Assembly (NCBI GenBank): GCA_001566295.1
Contig: KQ964320.1
Span: 1-18,368, forward strand
From: Microdochium bolleyi
Taxonomy: Eukaryota > Ascomycota > Sordariomycetes > Xylariales > Microdochiaceae
DNA: 18,368 bases
Direction of reading: 5' to 3'
Within the stretch, counting starts at the first letter, position 1. Each line of letters begins with the position of its first letter. Below, piece after piece: positions 1 to 10,208 of this stretch. The notes below the pieces were generated by a model. It saw only the letters and a list, made by a program, of their open reading frames with translations, was not told where the DNA came from and made no database searches. The position numbers and the translations under genes are program-made.

Positions 1-1083
1 TTACAAAGGAGATACTAAGAATCACAGGCGCATGGTAGATTCGAGACAGACAGATTTGGGCGCTTAGGTAGCCACACGCGAAGAGGCCGCTCAACATTTT
101 TTCAACGCGAGTCGTACCAATTGACAGCTGTCATCATGATTTTTATCTTCAGATCTAGTGCCCGACTCAAAGCGCAGCGCTTTCCGAGGTACCGAGGTCG
201 ATATCGCGATGGTTGTCTCCCGTTGATCATCTGGAGCCGCTGGGCCGCAGGCTGCCGCTGGTGCCCCGCTTTGTTCCTTCTACTGCGTGCATAGTTGTCG
301 ATCATGCCAGATGGCGCTGTGACCTGGTTCCCTGTGTCGCCTGTTTCACACGTACGAAAGCTGATCTCGAGCATCGCTGCCCCTTCACACATGACAGCAA
401 GGAGTTCCGATTCCACGTGTGCAGTAAGGACAAGTACAATTACGAGCTGGTCAGTCGTAGCAGTGTATCTGTTCCTTCGCTGCGCTGATCATGCTTGTCG
501 TTGCCACAAGGCCCCGCCGTGCGTATCGCCGTCGCCGCCATAATCGAGGACGCCAACCTTTCATCGACCCAGGACGACGAAGCATGTTATCTCAACCCTG
601 CCGGCCAACCACTGCTAATACCCTTGGGCCTTGCCACAGACTTTGGGCGAAGAGAGATCTCGGCGACTCTCGTGCCGAGGGTCGCGTTGGCGGGAGTGGC
701 CAGTAACAAGCCGAAGAGTAGGGGGATATCGGTGTGAAGGCGGTGCAACTGAGTGCTCTGCCGCTGGGGTTGGGCGCTTCGATACCCTTGCCGCCAAAAA
801 CTTGTCTCTTGCTGCAGTTTCTAACACTCCGAGCCCGGCGAATATCCAACCCCGGGTGCCGCTGGTGTCTATGCGTCGATCTCTTGACCGTAGTATGATA
901 GAAGTCCCTGGCCCAGAAGTCACCGAAACACCGTTCCGAATTACCGCCCTGCTGCAGCACGGAACGCCACAATAACAATCACTAGAAAGCAAACGATGCT
1001 TGTTATTGAAAGATCAGTTCAAGGAATTCGTAGTGTGTTCAGAGGAGATCTGAGCAATTACATCATCCGAATCTACATTAACC
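1..1083. other. No supportable gene
   Basis: Several overlapping open frames of 70-130 codons occur on both strands here, but none has a recognisable motif, a good start context or convincing codon choice. Two plus-strand stretches (about 516-737 and 770-975) read as slightly protein-like, yet no splice signals join them. I see no tRNA, rRNA or repeat. It may be intergenic DNA or the decayed end of a gene lying to the left. Confidence 0.5.
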
Positions 1084-1443
1084 CTATCTCGCCATTGAGC
1101 TAGACTCCCGAACAGCCTTCGGTTCCTTGTCATGATCATCTGGGACAAGATCTCCGGGACCAGAGAAATTCCACGAATCCCACCACTCGCAGATTCCGTC
1201 GATTTCTTGCTGATCGCAGCCCATATCGCGTTCTACATGCCAAAGACTATCACCGATAGTGGAGAATGAGACAGCACACCAGTCCAAGTCTTGGTAGGCA
1301 CGACGAGTCAGGTAGCTGACTAAGCCTGATCTTTCAATACGAATGTCGTGTTGGAGAATCCATGGTGCATTGACTGCAGATGGTGTCGAACGTAGATAGA
1401 TATACGTTGCGTCGTACCAGTATTCAATCATGTTTTTAGTCAT
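1084..1443 (-). CDS. Small acidic, Trp/Asp-rich hypothetical protein
   Basis: I do not recognise this 119-residue protein. It starts at an ATG with A at -3 and has a protein-like composition: many aromatic residues, acidic patches, and a WDSWNF-type cluster near residue 90. No signal peptide, membrane segment or known catalytic motif is visible. It is single-exon as read; an upstream exon cannot be excluded because a 72-codon open stretch on the same strand (1710 to 1492) precedes it. That stretch has no ATG at its head and ends in a stop. The gene is divergent from the patatin-like gene, with 289 bases between the two start codons, so the pair could share a promoter. Coding status rests on composition and start context only. 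Confidence 0.45.
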   Translation of the reverse strand: MTKNMIEYWYDATYIYLRSTPSAVNAPWILQHDIRIERSGLVSYLTRRAYQDLDWCAVSFSTIGDSLWHVERDMGCDQQEIDGICEWWDSWNFSGPGDLVPDDHDKEPKAVRESSSMAR

Positions 1444-1732
1444 TGTCAGTGTGAAGAAAAGACTTAGTTTACGTCTAGCTTGAACAAGTTCTTATAATTC
1501 CAAACACTTGGAACTGATATGTTTGTTACATAAAAATCCACTGCCCTTTTGGAACATGAGCTCTCCACATATGGGACGTGAGCGTTTGGTACATGAGAGA
1601 TTCAAAGACGTTGCTATGATGTCAAAGATTAGGCTCCAAGATCTGGACATGACGTGTTGTATTTCGTAGCGGGAGCTCTCATTCGCATATAGTATGAGGC
1701 CGGTCTTCACACATCCCCCAATTGTCTAGAGA
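1444..1732. promoter_or_regulatory. Divergent intergenic region, possible shared promoter
   Basis: This stretch separates the start codon of the minus-strand small gene from that of the plus-strand patatin-like gene. It is relatively AT-rich. No clear TATA box or repeated operator stands out. The patatin start at 1733 has A at -3 and an in-frame TAG two codons upstream (1727-1729), which fixes the first exon's left limit unless a further 5' exon exists. A promoter role is inferred from position alone. Confidence 0.35.
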
Positions 1733-4700
1733 ATGGCGCCTTGCGAGCATAGCAGATGGGTAGGATTCCTCAGAAATGATGATGGGCTTAGACTCGAAGT
1801 GACAGATTCCCCGCAAAGAGTACTACACAATCTTCCCAGGCCAGATACGCAAAAGCCTCTTGTGCTAGCTATGGTTGGAAGCCGTCTCAAGGCGGAGTTT
1901 CTAAGTAGCTTGAGAGCTCACAAGAGCAATGGTCGGATTGGCCACGTGGAGGTCGCCTTGTCTTTGTGGCCAGGGACGACCACAGCGGATTGCCCAGCGC
2001 TATTCATGGACGCAAATGTGTTCCCAGATTCACGAGTCATGCCGAAAACTTCTATCACTGCTAGATGTCATGAATCTAGATTTCAGGAGTGTAATCACTT
2101 TGCTGAAAAGTCGTCTGTTGCCCTCTCAAACCTCTTAGGTAGAAAGGCGGTCCTTCCTTTCGCCGATGTAATCTGCATATTCGTATCTGATACTGGTGGT
2201 ATATCTCACACTGGTCAGCAACTAGCCTCCTGGGCCCGAGAGAATGAATCGATGCGATTCAGGTCGCCCCCATGGCTGATACTGGTCGTCGAAAGGGCGT
2301 CAGAAGCGGACGCACTAGACGAGATCATGACTATTATCAAGGAGGCCATTGGCGAGGATATTCCCAGTCATTTTGCAGGAATCCGGGTAATGCGAATTAG
2401 TTCTGATACGGTCTGCAGGCGGCGTCAGTGGCCTGCCCTTGAGCAGGAACTTGAGCATCTCTTCCCTGCTCTGAGAGAGAGGCGTGATAAAAGTGGACAC
2501 CTATTTACAGCGAGACATCTGACTGGCCTTTTACACCGAGCCGCTCATACTCTGGTAGACGGTCCGTCAAACGGCGTCGATCTCATCCAAATGTCTAGGA
2601 TAGAAAGACCTCTTGCTTCGGACCACCATGATCATATGCTCCGCTTTATAAGAAGCTCTGGAGTGTCGAGTGCCCAAGGAATTGAAGAATTCTTGGTACC
2701 TATAATTACATCAAGTCTGATTCTGGATCACTACCCACCCGGCATGCATAGTGAGTACCATGCCACTCATGAGGCCACTCATGAGGGATTCAACTAACAA
2801 GGCACAGACTTTAGACCTCAAGATGTGTTTGAAACTCTATACCAAAGCTGTTGCGATGACGCATTGAACTTTTTATCTGAAGCATATTACGATGCCAGAG
2901 GTTTGAGCCTAATAACATTTATTCAGTCCAAGTTTATAGAGGCATATCAGGACTATTTGACCTTGGGGTCCGCGAAGCGTCTTCACCTCGACCGCCTTTA
3001 CGCCCATCGTGAAAAATGGCAACGTATAAGATCAAATGAGACATGCCTGTGCTGCCTCCGTCGTCAACCAAAATACTGGTTCGTTTGTGGTCACTCTCTG
3101 TGCGAGAACTGCGTTGAGGTCTTCTCTGACCCTAAGCACTGTATACCCTTCGAGTGTCGTCACGAAAATTGTGTACTATGTTCTGCACAGCTCACAACCA
3201 TGACTTTTGCACTATGGCCCAAGACAGCCGGCGTTCGGGTTCTCAGCATCGATGGCGGCGGAATCTGCGGACGCATATCACTGGAGTTCCTACGCGGCTT
3301 ACAGGATAGTATAGGACTACCTATACCTGTCCAGAGTCATTTTGATCTGGTGTTCGGAACAAGCGCCGGTATGTAGTCGGAGCAATAATTTTGATCAATA
3401 CTATGCTAACTACTGTAGGGGCTGTGATCGCGTGCGCATTATGTGTAAATGGTTGGGAAGTCGACCGCTGTATAGTGGCTTTTGAAGAACTTGCGAAACA
3501 GGCTTTCAAACCCCGACTTCCGTACAGCATACCACTGATTACCAAACTATTAAATTTATGCTTGCTGATAGTAAATGATTGTCGCTATTCGGCGGAGAAC
3601 CTCGAAGCTTCCCTGCAAGCGGTCTTCGGCTTAACTACGACTATGTTACAGTCTTCCAAAGCTACAGAGATGGGAATCATGGTTGGAGTCTCTGTTACGA
3701 CAACATCCGATGTCGAGTGTCAAGTTTTCAGCAACTATAACGGAATAGGAACTCGAAAGCAGAGTGGTGAGTACTGAGGTCATGTGGCGGTGGAAACATG
3801 TATTAAGTTATACAGACTATTCAATGATAAGCCACGTTGACTCGAGTTCGCCAGTCCCACTTTGGGAAATGTAAGTCATCGCTTCGGCTAAGCAAATAAG
3901 TGGATAGGGACAATTGCTAACAAGGTGAAGATTGAGATGTTCAACTGCAGCACCATTGTGAGTTCGTGGTCATATATTACAAAAGGCTACAACTAATTCA
4001 ATGCAGCTATTTCGCTCCGAGGCACGTTAATGGTTATGGAACTTTTCAAGATGGCGGACTCATGTACAACAATCCGGCATCTCTCGCAATCAGAGAGGTC
4101 GCAGCACTGTTCCCAACAAAACTTGTGCCAAGCACACTGTTGTCAATAGGAACCGGATCATCTCTGAAGCCTAAGGACTCACTACCAAAAACTCGAAAGC
4201 AGGTGGCCTCAAAGTTCCGGCACTGTAGAGTGTCGAAGTCTATATCCTCAGCATTTAGAAAGCTCTGGAAGAGGTCGTTTGTCTACCGAGTTTCTGAAGC
4301 TCTCAAGAGTCATTTAAGCCCGAAGCGATCTTGGCAACAGCTTGAAAGTCATTGGAAGGTTTGGCAGCCACGGAATATTTTCCGTTTTGATATTGATTTC
4401 AAGGGACCCGAACCGTCGCTGGACGACGTAAGCAGCATGCCACGAATTGCTGCCTTGACGAATGAGAGTATCACGGAGCAAACCCAGTCAGACGAAGCTG
4501 CATCCTGCATTCGGGCGGAAATGCTCTTATTCGAGCTCGATGAACGCTCCCCTTATGTATTCGATGGAGGTGTGTACAAGTGTCAAGGACGGATAACTTA
4601 TCGGCTTGATCCCAGAGACAATTGCAGCCACGTGTTCATTCGACAGCTTTACAGGAACCAGGCTTCATTCTTCGTGAATGGGCTCGAGTTGCCAACTCAC

Positions 4701-4967
4701 TTCTCGACCAGTCTGAAGCCCACAGATCAACGCCTGAGCATGTCGATTCAATTCAGCTCGAAAAGTCGTTCCACTGCAATCAACATACTATTACGTGATA
4801 GAGGGTCATTGAGACACATTAGCGGGTCACCGCTCACATTGCAAAGATTATTGGAGGCGCAGAATTTGGAGAACTGGTTTGGAAATTCTAATCATCGTGA
4901 AAGAGTTTGGGCGCCGCCGAATGTTCCAGAACGAAGAACAGAAAGGCCAAGAAGAAAACTTTTATGA
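1733..4967 (+). CDS. Patatin-like phospholipase with RING finger and degenerate GTPase-like N-terminus
   Basis: Six exons fit one frame: 1733-2750, 2808-3368, 3419-3766, 3816-3870, 3931-3957 and 4007-4967, giving 989 residues. Introns are 49-60 bases with donors GTGAGT, GTATGT, GTGAGT, GTAAGT and GTGAGT; four have a CTAAC or CTAAT branch site. Residues about 35-250 resemble the GTPase-like region of large fungal patatin proteins, including an ADVICIF strand near residue 145, but no GxxxxGKS/T loop is present. A RING-type finger follows, with likely ligands C419, C422, C433, H435, C438, C441, C461 and C464. The patatin domain has the DGGG oxyanion motif (488-491), nucleophile S525 in GTSAG and D685 in DGG, so it should hydrolyse acyl chains from phospholipids or related lipids. 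Exon 5 encodes the conserved STAAP block. The C-terminus after about residue 700 is unassigned. Related proteins are often longer, as I recall. It could act in lipid signalling or immune-like responses; that is inference. Confidence 0.88.
2762..2785 (+). repeat. Perfect 12-bp tandem duplication inside intron 1
   Basis: The unit GCCACTCATGAG occurs twice back to back within the first intron of the patatin-like gene, between the donor at 2751 and the branch site at 2792-2797. Removing one copy would leave a 45-base intron. It is probably a recent slippage duplication. Confidence 0.85.
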
Positions 4968-6013
4968 TACTTTCCAAGTAGCGATCTTATTACTTATCAT
5001 AACCCTGGCGGTCTCGCGGTGCTCTCGTCTTGACCAAGGACGATCGGGTGGTGATGATGATGTCGACTTCGTCTGAACCCTCAATCCAAGCTTTGCAGAA
5101 ATGAGACATCCGCACTTGCATCCCATATAATTATGATTTCTTTACGCGCAAGTTTCCTTCAGAGTTTATCACCCTTGCTCACGCAGGCGCTCTCTTAGTT
5201 TATCGGCAGTTATTCACCTTAGGTTCACTACAGGGAGAATTTCAAAACTTCACATTGAGATGGGCATGAAGTACTAGTGCATTCCGCGTCCAAACCAGTG
5301 CTTGTGGCTACAAAGCAGCAAGAGCGATGATGCCCGGGTGATAGAGTTCGGGGGTGTCCGATGCGAGTACTTCGTGCCCATGATGGTCATTACCTACTGG
5401 GCATGCTGCACCTAAAGCCTCTGTGAACTATTATGTTGGCATGTTCGTATGTGCACTGCCATGCTGTCTTCGAGGCAGAGTTCGAACCAGCGATTTGCGT
5501 CAGATTGATACATGCAAGTCCTGTCAGGTCTGTTGATGTATTCTTGTTCAACCGAATGCATTATTGAAGGTGCATGGCGCGCGGAGCTTTAATGCCGTGT
5601 AACCTTCCCTCAAGAGGTCCTCGAAGCTACAGTATTTTTTTCAAGCTTCTGGATTTGGGAATTATTGCCATACCGTGAGACAAGTGAGAAGTGAGATCTT
5701 CGCTGTGCTTAACGATACTATGAGTAGGTGGCGAATCTGCGTACAATATGAAATGACAATCGTGTCGTCCTCGGCTTGCCCTTGTCTTACTGAAGCCGAG
5801 TTCTTGAATTCTCAGTTTTATGACTCACTTATTCAATCGTTCTGAATCTTTCAGGTTCAACGCGCGATCCCAGCGTGTTGGGCTATCTCGTATCCTGCCT
5901 GAAGCGACTAGGAAGTTTCGTGAAGGACATGTTGAGAGACTTGTTAAGATGCATCCGCGGAAGGCGTTCTGCGTCGGCTTGCCTCTCATTTCCACCGGCG
6001 CGATCGGTGCTGA
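4968..6013. other. Gene-free stretch of about 1 kb
   Basis: I find no open frame over 60 codons with coding character between the patatin stop and the GC-rich block. A His/Asp-rich short frame overlapping the patatin end (4879-5076) is out of frame with that gene and looks incidental. A plus-strand frame opens at 5820 and may hold an upstream part of the JmjC relic, but it shows no recognisable motif. No RNA gene or repeat is evident. Base composition changes from roughly balanced to clearly GC-rich near 5990. Confidence 0.45.
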
Positions 6014-7760
6014 GACCAGGCTCGTGCACCCAGGCGCCCTCCTGAGATCTTTATGTGGCTCTGCCGACAAGATAGCGACGGCATCACGACGGGCACAGCC
6101 AGAGTCCTCCTCGGAATCAACACGCTGTACCAGCACATCAGGGAAGTCTTCTCGGGCGCGGCATTCCACAAGGAGGACGGGCATCTCGGGTCGCTCAACC
6201 AGACGCTGTACGGCTTCAGCGTCTGGACCGTCATCGAGCCCACCAACAGCGACGCGTTTTTCAAGCTCTGCCTGGGTGCGCTGCCACGGGCGAACCAGAT
6301 CTGCGACCAGGCTGTGCCCCACGCTAGCTTTATCAGCTCCGACCACCCCGGCGCTAGCAGGATTAGACAGGCCGGGCGAGCTCATTATCACAAGGCCTGG
6401 CGAACACCACGCGATTCTGAACCTGAGGACGGGCCTGAAGTGTACCATGTGTGTCGCGTGGCCCGGCATCGGCGCCGAGAGCGACCCGTGGGGCTCGGCC
6501 AACGCGTTTGCAAAGACTGTGGCCTGTTCCAACAGGCCAGCGAGTACAGAAATCTCAGCGTGATTAGCAGGAGGTCGACTCGCAGCAGCGAGGCCGCCGC
6601 CACGATAGTGACCAATAGTGTGGCAGCCTGCAATGCGGGAGGCATGGAGGAGTTGCACGGGCTTGGGAAGCAAGAGCTTGCGCCAAGCCAAGCGCAAGAG
6701 GGTGGCCGATGTCGACGATAATAATGACGACGGTGACGACGACGACAACGCAGAAGCACCACAGCACTCGAGAAAGAAGGAGAAGCAGACACAGAAGCTG
6801 TAGAAGAAGCCGCAGAAAGCGATCTTCTCCTCTGCTTACCCCCAACTGCACACCTGATTCATCGAACGCGGCTATGAACATCCCATTGCACGGTCTTGCC
6901 TCGGATGCACGACAAGGCGCGCTGCAGTCTGAGTTATGTTTTTCCCTGGCTCCAGCGACCGAACCCGAGACCATTATCAGCCAAATCGAGAGTAGCGAGT
7001 ACGCGAAGGCTTGTATAGCCATAAAGTTGGTGGAGGTACGGGACGCCTTCTGGCAGCCAAACTCCTCCAGCCAAATAACGGCGACACCATCTAGGACGAC
7101 TCCACCCTTTTCGGTTGGATCGAGGAGCTGTGTGGTCAGCGCGGGCGTCCAAACATGCCGCAGTTGCAAGAGGCCGAGCGCCGCCGCAAGTGGCAATACA
7201 TGATGTCGCTGGCAACGGCCTTCCAGGAAAATGGGCCAGCCGTTAGGTGCCTGCTGTTGTGCGCCACGAATCCGAAGCTACACCGGATAGCAATTGTGAG
7301 AATGAGCACCAAACAGAGGCAGTTCTTGGAGTGTATGCTCAGGAGTCTCTCGTGTGTATACAACCATGCGCTCGACAAGTTCTTTGGCAAGCGCGGAGCA
7401 ATCCCGAGGCTGCGCTACGAGGTGGCTGGACACAGCCAACGCAGTCCCGGCCTAGCATGGACTGGCTTCGCCATCCTACCAGACCTCGTCCCGTCCGTGC
7501 CTGTCCCGAGCGTGCTTACAAAAGCCGGGACGGATCCGCTTCAGGCAGGCCTACCAGAGACATGCGACTTGTGCGGCAGTGTTGCGACTGCGCAGACTCG
7601 CGAAACCCGCTCAACTACCCACACCGGATCCAGGCCTGTCCCGAGACACGCAACTGCTTGGCGGAAGCGCAGTTCAAGCACAACCGAGTAATGATGGCAT
7701 ACGAGACAGCCAGTGAGCCACGACTCGTCGTCTGGGCCCTGGAACAATCCCATGTACAAG
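6014..7760 (+). pseudogene. JmjC-domain (histone demethylase-like) gene, broken by multiple frameshifts
   Basis: JmjC proteins are Fe(II)/2-oxoglutarate oxygenases, many of them nuclear histone lysine demethylases. At 6164-6178 the sequence reads FHKED, giving the HxE metal pair (H 6167-6169, E 6173-6175), preceded by GINT and followed by SLN and a W aligning with the KDM4-type fold. The third metal His lies in GEHHAILN (6408-6410), but in a different frame: the reading frame breaks between about 6345 and 6365. Coding character then appears to switch near 6500, 6660, 6805, 7095 and 7555. Pieces include a KRKR basic patch (6690-6701), an Asp-rich run (6708-6749), a long helical-looking part (7096-7550) and a Cys/His-rich tail (7556-7755). 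No GT-AG pair of normal fungal quality spans the breaks. GC at third positions is very high (about 80 of 92 codons in the first piece). The 5' end is unclear. Sequencing errors in a live gene are the alternative. Confidence 0.72.
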
Positions 7761-9545
7761 CAAGGGGAATTATTTCCTTTGAAGTTAGCTCAAGAGCGCT
7801 TATTCGATGGTTAAGAAACAGTTTGCTTGGGTTTCAGCGTGGGAATGGACCAATTTCTCTGCAATCGCGGCTGTCCTCAATACATGCTTCGATCGTATTC
7901 CACGTTCGCGCCTCCTGGCTTGATGCCTATTAGCCGGGGCTACGCACCAACTTCGTCAACCAGCTTCCGTAGGAGCTTCTTGGAGTCTTACTCAATATGG
8001 CGGCGGGATTGACGGATGGTTTATAGCTTACATCCAATGAAGTTGACGGAGACTGTTGTTTACATTGGATTCTTGGTATTGAGTGGGCTTTTGCTTAGGA
8101 CAACAACTAATTAATTTGACTCCGGTTCCTGGACAGTAGGCACTAGTTACAAAAGACCATTGCGCTGATCGTGGTCAACGCAAAATCCCTCGATCGCCAA
8201 GCAAAAAGCTGGACCATCCACCCCACTTCATTAAGTGGTCTTTCTAGCATTAGTAATAATGGCCGTGCTCCCGCCATGGTCCGTCACGACACCAATGACA
8301 TGGGTTAACAAGCGAGGCAGACGATCACTTTGGAACATCTCGCCCAGAGTTTGGGGCGTGCGGGCTTTATGTTTCTGGCAGTTGATGCTTCCTGGGTGTC
8401 TGTAGACAGAGGTTAAACCTCCTCGCGAGTTGATATTATGGGCCGCCTCATACCATACTGATCGTTATGTGATTGCCTTGCGGTCATGGCGCGCCCTCTC
8501 AAGTGGTACGGAAGGCAAGAAAGTCCGACCTAGATTGCCAAGCGGCTTGCTCATGCACTGAAGGAGGATACTTGTGGTGCCTCTGAAGGTCGAAGCTAAG
8601 TGGTGCTTCGCCTGTTGAATGGGTATAGTGACAGCTCCTGCTTGCCACTGCGGACGTGTCAGTCGCATGCCATCTGTCCCTCGAATCCGTAGCCTCGAAC
8701 AGCACTGTTCGTGAAAAGTCTCGAGGGATTAATTGGCATAGAGTAAGTTGGAAGAGGGGATGAAGGCATACATGGGCTTCATGCAAGCAGGGGCCTCCCA
8801 GGACGCTCAAGGTATTCACAGGTCGGAATTGTCGACGGCGCCATCCTTTGAATGCGACGAGGTACAGTGGCAAAGTCAGATTGTGCGAGTATCGTAGTTG
8901 GGTTGACTTAGAGATATCATACCGACTTTGTTGACGACACTCTTTGAGGGCGTGGCAAAGTGGGAGCTATGAGCAGGATCAGGATGTGGCTTTCCGCGTG
9001 TCCACGGGCACTTCTCACAAGCAGCCATCGGATCGGTCGTGGAACGCAGGCAGCCGCCATCCCATGAACAGCGGAGTCAGTAATCTCTTCTAGATCGGCT
9101 CCACGAACAAGTTCTCCCCAGCTGGCAAGACTCTGAATTAGACGAATATCCACACCAAGCTAGGAGTACACAGACACCGGTCGCACCATCGTCCCGGCAC
9201 AAACGGACGAGCAGGGGAACCACAGTTCGAGTTCGAAACACCCACTACTATAAACAATGTTTAAAGAGCACTAAGCTGGTTAGCAGCGTACCTGGAACAG
9301 CAAATCCTAAACATTGTACGCCGTGAGTGCATCTTCATGATAAATGCTCAACTGACGGGAATGAAAGCAGTTGTGAGCGGATTCTGAACGAACAGTGGCA
9401 AAAAGCTTCACGGCACCCTTCAGCTATCCTGCCGCCTCTAGGTGATTGAGCATCGGACTCGCTAGGCAGCGCTCCCTCTTCCTCTCCCCCTCTCTCGCGT
9501 GCTGGAGGACGTCTGCGGGATGTAAACGGAGGAACAAATAGGTGT
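7761..9545. other. Gene-poor stretch, nothing recognised
   Basis: No convincing gene is seen. The most protein-like piece is a minus-strand open stretch of 78 codons (9153 to 8917) that lacks an ATG at its head and has no recognised motif. A 10-bp inverted repeat (9254-9263 and 9308-9317) is near chance expectation. The CT-rich tract around 9471-9495 keeps several minus-strand frames open and explains the overlapping frames there. Confidence 0.45.
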
Positions 9546-10208
9546 ATGTTGCCTGCTTTGCATGCTTCGCATAGTTCGGCACAACAAACAAACCACGCAG
9601 TAGCCCACCAAGGCATTTCCGAGCTTGCACACCAACGCCTGCGGCCCTTGGTGAAAACTCTGCAACTTCGCCGACCTCGGACACCTGTGTACATCCGTCT
9701 CAAACAACCACTCTACCACAACCACGCCGCGCTAATGCTCGACTACGGGTTCAACAGCACCAAGAACACGAGAGCGATGAAGAAATACACAATCTCAATC
9801 GATATTACGGCTGTCCACCTTGAAGGCTTCAAATTGGAGCAGACCGCGACTGCGGCAAGCATTGATGATGCCACCCCCACCGACCTCGTGCTGAACGTAG
9901 TCGACGAAAAAGGCCATGGCCTCAGTCACCCTCCGAGCCCTGTCAACCCAGCACAACCTCACAGACCGGTGCCCAAGGTTGCGAGCAATGCTAGCTTCGC
10001 CCGTGTCTACACTGGAGAGGCAGCAACGAGCGTGGAGCAGGACGACCGCGCTGCACTATCACTACTTGGCATGAAGCGTAAGCGCTCGGCAGAGGGAAGC
10101 TTCTCCTCCGAGCAGTACGAGCATCAGTGCAAGCGCCAGATTAAGGAAACGGAGATGAATGCTTTCCAGCACGCGTACGGCCATCCAGACAGTGACAACG
10201 AAGTGTGA
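9546..10208 (+). CDS. Hypothetical protein with basic KRKR patch
   Basis: I do not recognise this 220-residue protein. The frame is open from 9450; the ATG at 9546 is the first after the upstream stop, but later ATGs at 9735 and 9777 (residues 64 and 78) are equally plausible starts. The part after residue 78 is more protein-like: a segment of alternating Thr/Ile/Val, a Pro/His-rich linker around 125-140, and a GMKRKR patch near residue 175 that could be a nuclear localisation signal. It then ends in a charged tail finishing DSDNEV. No signal peptide or membrane span is seen, and there is no intron in the frame. Its neighbour on the right is convergent (SOK1-like gene, 759 bases away). A nuclear role is only a guess from the basic patch. 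Confidence 0.55.
   Translation: MLPALHASHSSAQQTNHAVAHQGISELAHQRLRPLVKTLQLRRPRTPVYIRLKQPLYHNHAALMLDYGFNSTKNTRAMKKYTISIDITAVHLEGFKLEQTATAASIDDATPTDLVLNVVDEKGHGLSHPPSPVNPAQPHRPVPKVASNASFARVYTGEAATSVEQDDRAALSLLGMKRKRSAEGSFSSEQYEHQCKRQIKETEMNAFQHAYGHPDSDNEV

Noticed and set aside
1492..1710. 72-codon minus-strand open stretch with protein-like composition
   Set aside because: No ATG at its head, a stop before the next gene, and it lies in the presumed promoter; not enough to call a gene.
5475..5495. GTTCGAAC resembling a tRNA T-loop
   Set aside because: The flanking bases do not form the 5-bp T stem and no matching A-box or acceptor stem was found.
5825..6748. 307-codon minus-strand open frame
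   Set aside because: It is antisense to the JmjC pieces. The plus strand carries the recognisable metal-binding motifs, and high GC keeps the opposite strand open.
6564..7196. 210-codon minus-strand open frame
   Set aside because: Also antisense in the GC-rich block, with no motif and a low-complexity part opposite the Asp-rich run.
9254..9317. 10-bp inverted repeat with a 44-base spacer
   Set aside because: About one such pair is expected by chance in a window of this size.
9335..9725. Three overlapping minus-strand frames
   Set aside because: They are kept open by a CT-rich tract and overlap the plus-strand KRKR protein gene; no motif is seen.
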